Shown piece by piece: positions 21,820 to 33,399 of a stretch of DNA of 64,000 nucleotides (its first letter is position 1; every line of letters starts with the position of its first letter). The notes below the pieces were generated by a model that searched no databases, was not told where the DNA came from, and was given only the letters and a program-made list of their open reading frames with translations. Source of the DNA: Leptobrachium leishanense (lineage: Eukaryota > Chordata > Amphibia > Anura > Megophryidae); contig CM019066.1 in NCBI GenBank assembly GCA_009667805.1, forward strand, positions 1,302,001-1,366,000, in the 5' to 3' direction. Position numbers and translations under genes: made by a program.

Positions 21820-22450
21820 TACACACTTATGTTGCAAATATGTGCTTGAACCAAACTGACTAGTCAGACTGTAGATGGATGGAGAGTGTAGAAGGAGGAA
21901 AACCTAACTATTAATCTCTTCACTACCAAGTGAGTTTGCAAAAATAGACTGTCAAGAAGTAGTGTGTTTGGTTTTGTAAAATAATGTTTTAAATAACCAT
22001 TTCCCACCTCGGGGCGTACTATGCCATCCCTGTGGCAGGTGGGCCTTGAAGCTTCAATTGACCTCCTTCGCCTCGCCCACCAGTTGGCTCATGATGCGTG
22101 CTGTTGGCTACCACGGGATGGACAGAGGAAGGGCCCCCCACAGCAGCCAGCAACCGCATGTACTAGTATGCCCCACTAGCTTTAATTGAAGCCTTTGTGC
22201 CAACGAAATAACTCACAGCTACTCAACCTGATCTTCCTTTTCCTCTTGTCCCCATACCTTCAGTTCCCATATACATAGATAGGTTCCCTCAGGATTAGGG
22301 ACCTCCAATGATACCTGTAACTGATGTCAAGGCAATTGTTTTTCAAATGTATATATGTTCAAATATATAATACCTATGTGCTTGAGAGAAGCAAATTTAT
22401 GCCTTCTAGAGCACTCTGGAATCTCCCGGCGTGCTATAAGTATACGGAAA
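21820..22450. other. Unassigned stretch
   Basis: No frame, array or terminal repeat is recognised. Confidence 0.4.
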
Positions 22451-22455
22451 TAATA

Positions 22456-23007
22456 CTGTAGATACTCGAGTATACCGCTAGATTTTGGTGACAAAAATTT
22501 ACCTTAAAATTGGAGGGGTCGCGTTATTTTCGAGACATCTGCATCGCGTGTAAAAAACAAAAAACAACTTGCTTTGCTCTGGATCCCAATTCTCCCGGAA
22601 GTTCCGGTAGTCTTGCTGAAGTGAATGTGGGCACCCTGATGCTTGCAAACACTTCAGGAACTCCCAGTTTCGGGAGAGGTGGGATCCATCACGGCCAGAG
22701 GTCACGCTCGGTTTAAGCCAATTATTCACCTCGCTCGCGTCCGCCAGCCTTCTGAACCCTAGTAAAGAAGACGGGTGGCTGGCGGCTTCATACTTAGTAA
22801 CAACTGCAATCATTCTAGAGCAGATCACCTTGGCCTGAGGGGGAGCCTGACTGTGTTACGAGAACCTGGAAAGATTTTAATTGTTTACCGGTACAGTAAA
22901 ATTTTGTTCCTCGCGTTATATTCGAGTCTTGAGTATTCTCTCATTTCCATAATAAATCTCTATCCATCGCGTTATATTCGGGTCGCGCTATACTCGAGTA
23001 TCTACGG
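22456..23007. mobile_element. TIR element with CTCGAGTATA arms, TAATA flanks
   Basis: The termini are CTGTAGATACTCGAGTATA and, read from the right, CCGTAGATACTCGAGTATA. TAATA is present on both sides (22451-22455 and 23008-23012), either a 5-bp duplication or a TA target in TA-rich DNA. Inside, CGCGTTATATTCG and CGCGTTATTTTCG repeat near the arms. No transposase is encoded. Confidence 0.75.
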
Positions 23008-24257
23008 TAATAACTATTATTATTCAAAGAAGGATATTGAAATGGGAAGCCAATGACCCCAAACATACAGCCCATATCATTACGAATTATCTTCAACATA
23101 GAGAAGAACGAGGAGTCCTGGAAGTGATAGTAAGGCCCCCACAGAGCCCTAATCTCAACATAACCAAGTCTGTCTGAGATCACGTGAAGAGTAGTGATGA
23201 GCCGAACACCCCCGCATTCGAACTCGAACAATTTCAAAAGTTCGAGTTCGAACTCGAACACAAACCGAACTCAATGCAAGTCAATGGGACTCGAAAGTTC
23301 GAATTTTAGAGTGCCCTCCAAGAGGGCATACGTATATGCAAGATATTTGCCATAAAAGGTGTATGGGGGTCCGGGTAGTGCCCTGGGGGACAGGAAACAA
23401 GGACAAAAAGTAAAAAAAAAACGTTTTTAAAGGAACAGTGAGTTTTCCATGAAATAAGGGTTAAAAATAAAAACGAAAAATTCCTTCAAATATCGTGCCT
23501 AGGAGGTCCACATAACCTGCCCGTGAAGTGGCGGATTTGTAGGATGTATAGAAACATTTAAAAACAAAAACAATGACATTTCAAATGACGGTAAATGGTT
23601 TTCCTTTAATTTATTCATAAACAACTGCTTGGGGCGGTAGTCTGTATGAAAAGAGGAGACATTTTAGGACACGCAGAACAAGTTAAGTGATTTTTTTGGC
23701 TAAATTATGGTGAAACTTATGCAGGCTTTTGCTGAAAGTAACCATAGGTGCTTTAAAATTGGGGCTTTAGTGTCGGCAACAGTGCCGTCACACCGTAACC
23801 CCTCTGTGGTATTGTGGAAGAGTGCAGAGTTGGACCCTGCGGTCAAATATTAAAATGATATGAATCTGGTATACAGTAGGCGTCAGTGGCAGTGCACCCA
23901 AATATTGTGCCTTTGGTGGCAGCAAGTGTCTTCACACCGTAAGTAACCCCTCTGTGGTATTGTGGAAGAGTGCAGTGGTGGAGGTTTTGGTAATGCAGAA
24001 GAGATCCCCGATCTATTCAGTTACATCAGCAGCTATAACAAAACCGGATCAGCAATATTTAGGCACTTGTACTGCGTTACTGTATATGGTGAGAATTGGC
24101 GCACACCAGTAGCAACAGGAAGCAAACAGAACAGGCAGGGAATACACAGAGAGAATAGTCAAATGGCAGGCAAAGTCGGCAACAGATCAGGTCCTCAGAA
24201 CAAGCAGGGTCAGTAACAAGTATACAAACTGATTCGGTAAACTAGCGATGCGGGAAA

Positions 24258-27116
24258 TTATTTATTTATTTATAAAGGATTTTACCAGGAAGGATACATT
24301 GAGATTTCTCTCATTTTCAAGTATGTCCTGGGTTCAAGAACATTGAATTTTTAGAGAAATACAAAATAGTAAAATGCAAGATATTAACACAAAACCAAAT
24401 ATACAGATTAACAGAAAAATAAATATGTAGGAAATAAAGTCATTATGTTACATGTTTACAGGTACATTCCGTATTGAGGTATGTTAATAGGGAACTCTTA
24501 AGGGACTTTAGACTGGGGGAAGATTTGATGGTGTCTGGGAGGTTATTCCATAATTGCGGTGCTCTGTAGGAAAATGAGGATCGAGCCACTTTCTTTTTGT
24601 ATTGCGGTATTGCAAGTAAGGTGCTGGTCCTGGATCTGAGGTTATAGGATGAGGGAACTGCTGGGGGAAGCAGTCTATTCAGGTAGGGTGGTAGCTTCCC
24701 AGAAAAGCTTTTAAACACCAGGTTGGAAAGGAGAAGGGAGCGTCTAGATTCCAGTGATGGCCAGTTTAGTTATTTTAACATGTCACAATGGTGGGTCATG
24801 TAGTTACATTGTAGCACATAGCGGCAGAATGAGTTATACAATGTAGTAAGTTTCTGGAGGTGTGATTGAGAGGCAGCTGCATACACTACATCTCCGTATT
24901 CAATGGCTGGCATAAGCATTTGTTGCACAATCTGCTTTTTTACCGCGGGGCTCAGGAAGGATTTGTTTCTGTTCAGGGCACCTAGTTTGGGGTACAGTTT
25001 AGATGAGAGTTTTTCGATGTGGGGTCCAAAAGATAGATTTGGGTCTAACCACATACCTAGATATTTGAGTGAAGTGACTGTAGTCAGTGTGTCATTTGAT
25101 CTTGTCCCCACACATAGATGGGGTGTTTGCAATTTGTGTAGTTTAGGTGTGGTTCCAAAGAGCATTGTAACAGTTTTGTCAGTATTTAGAAAAAGTTTGT
25201 TATCTGCGATCCACTTTTCTACCCCTTTGAATTGGTCTTGCAGCACGGCCTCCAGCTGCAGGAGATTTGGTTGGCTGGTATAGATTACAGTGTCGTCTGC
25301 GTACATGTGTACAGTTGAGGCTTTGCAGACATTGGGCAGATCGTTTATGAATATTGTGAATAGCAGGGGGCCGAGGGGGCCTTGGGATACACCGCACGTG
25401 ACTGAGAGGGGAAGGGAAGTGCTGTCAGAAATGGACACATATTGCGACCGATCAGACACATATGATTCAAACCAGGTTAGCGTGCTATCACCAATACTGG
25501 CGTTTTTAAGTTTTTGTAATAGGATGCCATGGTCTACTGTGTCAAAGGCCTTGGCAAAATCAAGGAAGATGGCTCCAGTTAGGTTTCCTTGTTCCATGCC
25601 CGCTTGGATATCATTACAAACTTTTAAAAGGGCGGTTGTAGTTGAATGTTTTGGACGAAAGCCTGATTGATCTGGGGTTAAATAGTTCCGATACTGATAA
25701 TAATCACGTAATTGAATGTAGACACATTTTTCCAGAATTTTTGACATTACAGGGAGCAGTGATATCGGGCGGTAGTTGGATACCAAAGTATTGTCTCCTC
25801 TTTTATGGATAGGTACCACCCTTGCAGTCTTCCAGAGTTTGGGTATGTATCCAGTCACCAGTGATTCATTGATTAGGGTTGCGACAGGTTTTGCAATTGC
25901 TGGTGCTCTGATTTTCAGCAGCATTGCTGGGATTTGATCAGGTCCAGATTGGTATTTCATTTTTTGGTTACGGAGAAGTTTAGTGATGACACTGACAGGC
26001 ACAGGTCTAAAACTGAATTTCTCTGCGTTACAGGGTCTTTGCACAGTTGGTGGGGCCTCACCTGCGTGCGGCCTTTCTGATTGCGTGTCATTTCCTAGCT
26101 TAGCAATCATGGTGGTGGCGCATCCAACGAAATAATTATTAAAAGCATTTGCTACATCTAGGGGGTGTTGTACAGTTTGGTTGTTTACTTTGACAGCAGC
26201 CGGTTGGGAGTGGATGGGGGGTGCTTGTATGTTACTTATGATTTTCCAAAAATTTCTAGGGTTTGATATGTTGTTGTTTAAATTTTCATTGAAGTATTGG
26301 GCTTTAGCCATTTTTGTTTGTTTTTTGCATGCAGTCCGGTATTTTCGGTATTCACAGTGATCGTTCATGGATCCAGTACTCTTGAAATTTGACCACAGGG
26401 AGTCTCTAAACTGGTACATATGTGTGAGGTCAGCTGTAACCCAGGGGAGGTGGGCCCATTTTACTCGCACTTTGCGCAGTGGGGTATGGGTGTTACAGAC
26501 TTTCAGGAGCTCAGATTGAAAGTATTCAATTGCACAGTCCAGGTCTGGGATTAGGTTTAGTCTGTACCATGGGAGCCGTTTGAGATCATTTAGAAAGGAT
26601 TCAAGATTACATTTCTTGAAAGACCTGGTGATTATTACCTTTGGTGGACATTTTGTGGCCCTTATTTTGCGCACACAGTACACTAGGCAGTGATCACTGA
26701 AACTGATAGCGAGAACGCCTGCTTCCTGTATTCGATCAGGACATGAGGAGAGAATCCAGTCCAGCAAGGTGTGGTTAGGGCTTTTCATATTAATGTGAGT
26801 GGGGGAGGAGACTAATTGTGTTAGCTGCAAAGCCTTAAACAGTGAGCAGTGTTTATTGTTTTTAGGATTCAGCCAATCAACATTAAAGTCGCTGAGGACC
26901 AGCAGTTCACTGTTTTGGTTTTGAGCTACTAATTTACTAAGGATTTGGGTTATGTCAGAAAGGGAGTGCACTGGGGAACTCGGTGGGCGGTAGAATCCAT
27001 TAACAATAATTATTTTACTGAACGGATCTCAATAGTACCAGAAAGAAAATCAAATGTGGCTGGGGAGCTAGGATTCTGCAACGGGGTGAACTTTATGGAG
27101 TTGTCAACATAGATAA
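24258..27116 (-). mobile_element. 5'-truncated non-LTR retrotransposon (jockey-superfamily LINE)
   Basis: A partial endonuclease, a complete reverse transcriptase and a 3' UTR ending in ATAAATAAATAAAT run on the minus strand. The 5' end is missing at about 27116. Clade placement among L2, Rex1 and CR1 relatives is uncertain. Other pieces of the same family are at 3797-3876 and 51735-52035, and a SINE at 50330-50530 uses the same tail. Confidence 0.9.
24443..27110 (-). pseudogene. LINE ORF2-type endonuclease/reverse transcriptase, two lesions
   Basis: The N-terminal fragment is in a different frame from the rest; a one-base shift lies near 27010. From 26971 the frame stays open for 733 codons. 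It shows LVLSDFNVDW and FSDHCLVY endonuclease motifs, then the reverse transcriptase motifs NYRPISLLPVMSKI, FLDFAKAFDTVDH, GVSQGPLGPLLF (one residue short) and the intact catalytic YADD. A single in-frame TAA near 24770 separates the last 100 or so residues, ending PQLWNNLP...SSPSLKSLKSSL. The product would nick DNA and copy LINE RNA at the target. Most of the endonuclease is gone, so it is inactive, but the lesions are few. Confidence 0.9.
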
Positions 27117-27520
27117 AGGCTGAGACACACTGAGCGTGTGGCGACGCACAGCGTAGCGAAGCGAAGCAAACATTTTGCAGGCTTGACTTCACTCCGCTCC
27201 GCCTCGCAGCGTGTCTTCACTACATTACGTTTGCTTCTCACCGCACTGGACAGGAATCCACTAACTAAATTAAAATGTACACACAAAACCGTTTTATTTT
27301 CACAAAGCACATGTTATATAGGCAAAAAAAAAGGTAACCCCTGATCATATATATTATAGGGACACGGAGAGCCGTGTATAGAGAAGGGAGGCATTGATAC
27401 CACACACAGACATATATGTATATATCAACATGCAGATATATATATACACCCATCCACAGACCTCAGACCATATATACACATACGCACATGGGGGGTGGCA
27501 TGTGGACAATCTCAACTAAA

Positions 27521-27665
27521 TGAGCCCCCCCCCCCATTTGGCTGATCCCTCCAGAAGAAATGTTGAACCCGACAGAGCAGAGAATATATATATTATTCTC
27601 TGCTCTATCTTGTTCAACATTTCTTCTGGAGGGATCAGCCAAATTGGGGGGGGGGGGCGCAATTA
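27521..27665. repeat. Near-perfect palindrome with poly-C/poly-G ends
   Basis: GGCTGATCCCTCCAGAAG...ATGTTGAA is mirrored by TTCAACAT...CTTCTGGAGGGATCAGCC around an ATATATAT centre. The outer ends are a run of C and a run of G. It would form a stable hairpin of about 65 bp per arm. Confidence 0.9.
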
Positions 27666-27842
27666 GTTGCCGAAATGTGTGTGTAATACAAGTCTGGATA
27701 TATATATTTATAAGAATATAGATATATATCTTATCTATATATATATATCATACCTGCCCTTACCTTCCCCTATAAATTTGCTAAAAATACACACACAAAA
27801 AGAACAAACCACTGCCTGAGACCCCGCACAGCCCACATGCCA

Positions 27843-27904
27843 CCCCCCTCTACCTGGCTGAATGTATCTAATATATATAATTAAATACATTCAGCCAGGT
27901 AGAG
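27843..27904. repeat. Short palindrome (CTACCTGGCTGAATGTAT)
   Basis: CTCTACCTGGCTGAATGTAT is mirrored by ATACATTCAGCCAGGTAGAG, about 25 bp per arm, with an AT-rich loop. Confidence 0.85.
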
Positions 27905-28944
27905 AAAGAAAAAAAACCAGGTTTTATTTTATGTTTCCTGGGGACATTTAAAAATGTCCTCGGATTTTTTTTTTTTTAGAAATGTATCGCCTTACCTTAG
28001 TCTGGTGATCAGTGGGGGCTACCTGGATCCTGGTTGTGGGGGGGGGTCTGCCATGGCCGCAGGTGCAGTGGCTCCCTCCCTGCGCTGCCTGTCTCTGCCA
28101 CATGCACCTGGGCGGCTAGCCTGCACAGTCGCAGCTCTGTCATCCGGCGGTCGCATGCTCCTCAATGCTCCTCAAGGGGATCCTTGGGAGGCCCCTGCAG
28201 GCTGCCCTCTACAGTGCCTGATTAGAGGGCCGTGTCTGCCTGATGTTTTAGTAACAAGAATCTTTTATCCCATAGGCTTCAATGTTAAAAATATTCCCGT
28301 TTTAATTCAATATCTAATAAACCGTTGCTTATAATATTCTGCAGTAAAGAGTCTCTTTATTTCTAGATTTTTTAGTATTTTTTAAGCATTTTTTATACTT
28401 TTTTTCAAATTTTTTTTTTCGAACTTTTGGCGAACGTCCCAAAAAGTTCGAAGTTCGTGAACTGTCGAACGGCTGATGTTCGATGCGAACTCCGAACAGA
28501 TCGAACCGAACAGCTCATCCCTAGTGAAGAGACCGAAGAAACCGAAACAGCTAAATCCACAGAAAAACAGGGCTTAGCTCTCTGAGATCTTTAGAACAAC
28601 TTCCAAGCCGAGCTCCTTAAAAAAGATGTGGCAAGTGTACCTAGAAGACTTGATGCTATTTTGAAGGTAACGGATGGTCACTATCCGAATGTAGGTTTGC
28701 TTTTGAGTATTCTTCTTTTAACACACTTTGCATCTTGTAACTTAACAAAAATAAACTATATTTGCGTCTATTTAGCCTTTTTTGAAATGCTAGACTTTGT
28801 TTTGTCCATACCCCCTCTATTTTGTTATTTTCCATTGCCCCGTACCCAGGCCCGGACTGGCCATCGTGTTTATTTTCCCATTTTGAACATACCATTTGAC
28901 TTTCACTATTTACGGCATCTAACCCCCACCCACGTGACCCTTAA

Positions 28945-30679
28945 CCTCCCTGGCGGTCTATTTATTTAAAATTTTCTTGTCCCAAAGCGCTCAATTTGTT
29001 TTGGTTTTGCGCCCCCCTCTAGCGGCAACCCGAGTGTAGCTCGGAGTTAAATTCCTATACTGGAACCAGTGCAGTTTCTTGGCCTAGGACAACAAGGCCT
29101 AGGCCTAGGGCGGCACTTTCTCGGGGGGCAGCAAAAATAAGCCTTGGGCTCGCATGGAGACCTTTTAAAACCTTTATTCGAACTACAAACATGGCCACCG
29201 GAAGTGAACAGAGCAAGGATCGGCCGCCTAGTCACGTGGACTGGAAACGCATCACTCGAAGGGGCGTTCCAAGAAGCGGTAGAGGACCTGCATCCCTCTT
29301 AAGCATCGGCTATTACAGGGGCAGCTGCAGAGGAGATCAGACCATTTGTGCTGCCTGCTCCTCGAATCTTCACTCGTACGCAGGGCAGGCTGCGTGCGAG
29401 TGAGAGACGCTCCTCACCACCAGTCACTGACATGTGGGGATGGTGCGATAAGGTCTCTTCTTCCCCACTCTGCCAGGTCCTCCTCCTCCCATCAGCCACT
29501 TGCTCCCGCTCAGGCACACATGACCAAGTTGAGAGAGGCAGCAGGACTCCCAAGACGAGCTGCTCTGAGCTGTGCCTGCTGCAATCATTCAGGGATCAGG
29601 ATCCATTCCTCAGGCTCCAAGAATCATGGTGTCAACAAATGAATCTGATCTTGATAAGTAAATCCCTACCACCTCTCTTAATACCAGTCTGCCATACATA
29701 CCACCCAGTGGACCATAATACCAGTCTGCCAAACATACCAGTCTGCCATACCTGCCAGTGTGCCATGCATACCAGCCAGTGTGCCCTAATACCAGTCGGC
29801 CATACATACCAGTGTGCCATACATACCAGCCAGTGCACCATAATACCAGTCTGCCTTGCATACCAGCCGGTGTGCCCTAATACCAGTCTGCCATGCATAC
29901 CAGCAAGTGTGCCCTAATACCAGTCTGCCATGACACCAGCCAGTGTGCCCTAATACCAGTGTGCCAGTCTTCAATTAACTGTTCTAAGGGGGGTATATAT
30001 ATATATATACACAGAATGTATATATTTTGAAAGGATATTATCCTTGAGAAAGTCGCCGCTGTGCGACGAAACACGTCAAATTTACATGGCCATATTTTTA
30101 ATTCATACTGATTAAATTGATGGTTATTTTACTATCCCACGTTTACAGTCTATTCTGTCTATCCACGGCAGTCCTGTGGTTCCCATCCCCAATCAGGATC
30201 GGTTCCAGCAGACCCAGTCATCGTGGAGGAAGCTGAGTATACAATCAGTGCTGGAGAGGAAGGGATGGGGTTTAAACAGGAAGAGGTGTGACCTTGACTA
30301 GAAGGGGGTGTGTCAAATTTAAATTAGGGGGTGCACAAGTTTACTCAGGGCTAGTGAAGCACGAAACCTAAATACAGCACTGGCTGGAAGCGGTAACCCC
30401 GAGCAACACTCGAGATGCCGCTGGATACATCACCTCTCCCTGCGCTCCCTCGATGTCCCCAGCAGTCTCCTCCGGCGATCGTGACCTCATACTTCCTGGT
30501 TCCCTCCTCGAGAGAAGGGAATCCAGGAAGGAAAACGCTGCAATCGCCGGAGGAGACTGCGAGGATCAGCGAGGGAGTGCAGGGAGAGGTAATGTATCCA
30601 GCCCGAGTGTGGTTCGGGGTTACCGCTTTCAGTGGTGAAATTTAACCCCGAGACACACTCGGGATAACCGTCAGGGGGG
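28945..30679. mobile_element. TTAA-flanked TIR element (piggyBac-type target), composite
   Basis: The termini are CCTCCCTGGCGGT and, from the right, CCCCCCTGACGGT, with TTAA on each side (28941-28944 and 30680-30683). A CCC-starting end at TTAA is typical of piggyBac; Kolobok is an alternative. Subterminal CCCGAGTGT/ACACTCGGG motifs occur at both ends. A second inverted pair (30385-30645) surrounds GC-rich sequence. The interior from about 29075 includes GGGCGGCACTTTCTC, known from other nested repeats, and a minisatellite. No transposase is seen. Confidence 0.75.
29685..29970. repeat. Minisatellite (ATACCAGTCTGCCATACAT)
   Basis: About 13 units of roughly 20 bp alternate with a CAGCCAGTGTGCCCTA variant. 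The unit is clearly related to the array at 20825-21300. Frames through it are artefacts. Confidence 0.9.
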
Positions 30680-30739
30680 TTAATGTCTTAATGTTCAATT
30701 CTAGGATACTGATTGGTATAGCATCCAGAACTGATCTTG

Positions 30740-30805
30740 TAAAATGCTACAGAATAGGCGGCGCTATATAAATAAAGGATAATAATAATAATAAATAAAG
30801 CTTGT
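30740..30805 (+). repeat. L2-like LINE/SINE 3' tail
   Basis: GGCGGCGCTATATAAATAAA followed by GATAATAATAATAATAA matches the tails at 48400 and 63430. Confidence 0.7.
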
Positions 30806-30904
30806 CTTTCAAATGTAACGTTAGTCCAATAAAAAAAGGTATCACTACGTACTGCTATACTTGTGATTTTGGCATCTGGACTAACACGGCCTATCCAATA
30901 TATA

Positions 30905-31078
30905 TATATATTATTATTATTATTATTTATTAAGCACCAACACATTCCGCAGCGCTGTACAAGGTGCAATGGGTAAAGACAGGACAATTCTACAATACAT
31001 ACAGGAGGCAGGTCAGTATTCCTACCAGCAGATACACAAGGACATGAGGGCCCTATTCCCATGGGAACTTACACTATA
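30905..31078 (-). repeat. L2-like LINE/SINE 3' tail, minus strand
   Basis: (TTA)n followed by 'tattaagcaccaacacattccgcagcgctgtacaa' and 'gagggccctattcccatgggaac' is the reverse of the 48250-48440 tail. The 5' part is missing. Confidence 0.8.
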
Positions 31079-31084
31079 TATATA

Positions 31085-31950
31085 TGAGAGAGAGCATTGA
31101 AATGTCACCAGCATTTTGGTGCTCTCCCATTCCCTGCACTTTGGCGAGCCCGATTCGCTGACCCTGCGGTGAATTCAGCATTCACCGCAGGGGCCCTGAA
31201 GTGCAGCGAACGAGCCGCCGAAGCATCCGAAAAACCGCTGCAAAACCACCAAATCAATCGGAAAACCCCACCGAAAATGAAAACCCGCCGAATCAATAAA
31301 GAAAACTGCTGAAAAAACGCCGAATCAATCCAAGAATAGCTGACGACACACCGCAGAGAGCGCTGACCACCCGCGAAAAAAACAGATATGCCGACAACCG
31401 GATAAACAAAACAAAAAAACACAATTTTTAAAAGGTGTTTGCAAAAAGACTACTTTATGAAAATGCCTGGAAATAATACACAAGGTCCTATGAATAATAA
31501 TAAAAAGGTCTGTTATCGAAAAAATTAAAATTTTTGAAAAATGGGGCAAAAATTATTTTGCCAAAAAATACCTAAAGAATCTTAAATAACGAATAAATAA
31601 AGCGACTGTTTGCGGCAAATGAAAAGAATAAACGGTTGAATTAAAACGGGAATATTTTTTACATTGAAACCTATGGGATTCGCATGATTAAACCTGTCGA
31701 ACGAAACCACCGAAAATCAGGGCACTTCACTTACATTTCTCTGCTGTTCGGTGTCTCTGAATAGATTAACCATTGCTTCCATATGGGAATTTCACTGCCG
31801 TTGAACAGCACCGTATTTTACTGGCAATTTGCTAATATTTGGCGTACCGCCAGCTTTTCGAATACCCGAATGGCCATGAAATTGCACCATATGGGGAAAT
31901 TCACTGTTCGGTGCAATTTCGGGGCCAGTTTGTCTCTCTCTGAATAACCC
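31085..31950. mobile_element. Family D DNA element
   Basis: The right terminus CTCTCTCTGAATAACCC, the 'tctctgctgttcggtg' and 'ttgcaccatatgg' blocks and the A-rich core match 11605-12429. The left terminus is shortened to GAGAGAGAGCATTG. No coding capacity. Confidence 0.7.
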
Positions 31951-31954
31951 GTCT

Positions 31955-32280
31955 AGCATACAAACTATATACTATATACGGTATATATATATGAACATGG
32001 CATGGGTAAGTCCCTACATTTGTGCTTTCTAGTCATGAAACGTTGACATCACTTTGCAACATTATAAAAGTATCAACATGTTAAATGGGGTAAATTCTAG
32101 CCCCGCTTTTCCAAGCTTTTTGCACAGTGATGACTTCCTTAAAATTCTATTTTTCCACAGTCATTGATTTGGGGTTTTTTTTAACACCTACCACTAGAGA
32201 ACCTGTACGCACAATGTGATGAGTCAATATCACGGAAAAAGAAATGGTCTTCGACTCATTTCATTGATTCTCCATTTATC
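31955..32280. other. Unassigned AT-rich stretch
   Basis: No array, frame or terminal repeat is recognised. Confidence 0.4.
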
Positions 32281-32281
32281 T

Positions 32282-32767
32282 TCATCTTGTGGTGCGAGCC
32301 ATTAAATGCTGCTCAGGCAATCTGTGATACAAAGTAAACAGGAATTTAAATGTAATCACCGGAACGCCTTCCCTTTTGCTTCTGTCTGTGAAAATTGGCT
32401 CCAATTCATCTATCATCGTTGGCCGATGAGGCAGCAGAGGAGTTTTTCTGGTTTGGAAAACATTGGCGACAGGTCGCTTCCTCACGTGCACCTCTGCAAT
32501 CAGTGAAAGGTTAGGGTAATATCTCCTTCCCAGACATTTCCACCGTGGCTCCATCCTTTCTTTGACATTTGCGTTGATTGACTGAAAGGCTAATTTATGG
32601 ATAATTTTAATGCAAATTTGTGAATACTTTAATTTACCGTCCCAGTTGGTCCGGTGTGGGCAGAGGTCACTGCCAGCAGATATTCGGTGGGATCTGGACT
32701 CATGGTGGGCATTATGCCATCCCACAAGCACCTGTAGAATGGGTGCCAGCTGATTTAGCTTGTCCAC
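32282..32767 (-). CDS. Unrecognised 161-codon frame
   Basis: The frame opens MDKLNQLAPILQVLVGWHNA and ends LPEQHLMARTTR, with His- and Arg-rich stretches (HNAHHESRSH, EVHVRKRPVANV). It is not repeat-driven and its composition is protein-like, but I recognise no domain. It starts directly beside the perfect palindrome at 32767-32884, so it may be part of a rearranged transposable element. A retrocopied exon is an alternative. No splice signals or promoter could be assigned. Confidence 0.25.
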   Translation of the reverse strand: MDKLNQLAPILQVLVGWHNAHHESRSHRISAGSDLCPHRTNWDGKLKYSQICIKIIHKLAFQSINANVKERMEPRWKCLGRRYYPNLSLIAEVHVRKRPVANVFQTRKTPLLPHRPTMIDELEPIFTDRSKREGVPVITFKFLFTLYHRLPEQHLMARTTR

Positions 32768-32875
32768 TTTTTAGGTCCTGGTTTCTCTTTTCGTATATTT
32801 TTTTACATGATATTTTTATCATGTAAAAAAAATATACGAAAAGAGAAACCAGGACCTAAAAAGTGGACAATCGGG
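32767..32875. repeat. Near-perfect palindrome, about 50 bp per arm
   Basis: CACTTTTTAGGTCCTGGTTT is mirrored by AAACCAGGACCTAAAAAGTG around TACATGATATTTTTATCATGTA. The outer flanks also partly mirror (TAGCTTG and CAAGCTA). It is a strong cruciform or hairpin candidate. Confidence 0.9.
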
Positions 32876-32946
32876 TCAAGCTAAATCAAAGTGACTGCTT
32901 GTGAAGATTTTCAGTTTGTAGGTAATAAACATGCACACCTCAATAT

Positions 32947-33390
32947 TAGGCTTGTGCACCGATTTTTTTTTCGGTTCGATTCGGTTCGGCTAGTTCGGAT
33001 GTTTAAACTTTTCGATTCGGCTCGTTTCTACCGATTTCTGTTTCGATTCGGTTCGATTCGTTTTTCGTGTATATTTTTTTTTTCGGAATATCGACCATTT
33101 TTCGTATTTTCGGGTCACTTAGCTCGTTTTTTGTATCGAGTTTTCCAGATTTCGGAAATTTTCGTATTTTTCGGAACCCGAAATCATGAATAGAGTGAAA
33201 ATAAATTTCGATTTGACACATTTCAAGTCCATTCGAAAATTCCGAAAATATTTCGTTTCGGCTCGGAAAACTTTTCGGATCTGCCATTTTCGGATCTAAA
33301 AATTTTCGGAAAATCGGCCGCATCCGGAAACACGAATCGGCAAATTTCGTGAAAATTCTGAAATTCCGAAACCCGAAACTCACATCCCTA
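32947..33390. mobile_element. 444-bp hAT-like MITE with perfect 8-bp duplication
   Basis: The termini are TAGGCTTGTGCACCG and, from the right, TAGGGATGTGAGTTTCGGG. CTCAATAT flanks both sides exactly (32939-32946 and 33391-33398). The body is filled with TTCGG and CCGAA motifs, so it folds on itself extensively. It has no coding capacity. Confidence 0.9.
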
Positions 33391-33399
33391 CTCAATATA

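Larger units (their letters stand above)
23192..28523. mobile_element. hAT-like element (5.3 kb) with perfect 8-bp duplication, carrying a LINE
   Basis: The termini are TAGTGATGAGCCGAAC and, from the right end, TAGGGATGAGCTGTTCGG. GTGAAGAG is duplicated exactly at 23184-23191 and 28524-28531. Near both ends TTCGAAC/GTTCGA motifs recur. The interior includes a LINE (24258-27116) and two long palindromes. No hAT transposase is recognisable, so it is non-autonomous. Confidence 0.85.
23040..28665 (+). pseudogene. Tc1-like transposase relic, split by a 5.3-kb hAT insertion
   Basis: The left part (about 23040-23191) encodes the DPKHTA motif region, a REERGVLEV segment and the PPQSPNLN region leading to the third catalytic position. 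The right part (from 28524 to about 28665) continues with the C-terminal helix region and a final RRLDA-type motif. Both contain stops and frameshifts. The break coincides exactly with the 8-bp duplication GTGAAGAG of the hAT at 23192-28523. It is a different Tc1 lineage from those at 38728, 41324 and 52087. Confidence 0.75.

Noticed and set aside
28628..28969. Possible 113-codon gene
   Set aside because: Its first residues are the C-terminal end of a Tc1 relic; the rest is non-coding flank.
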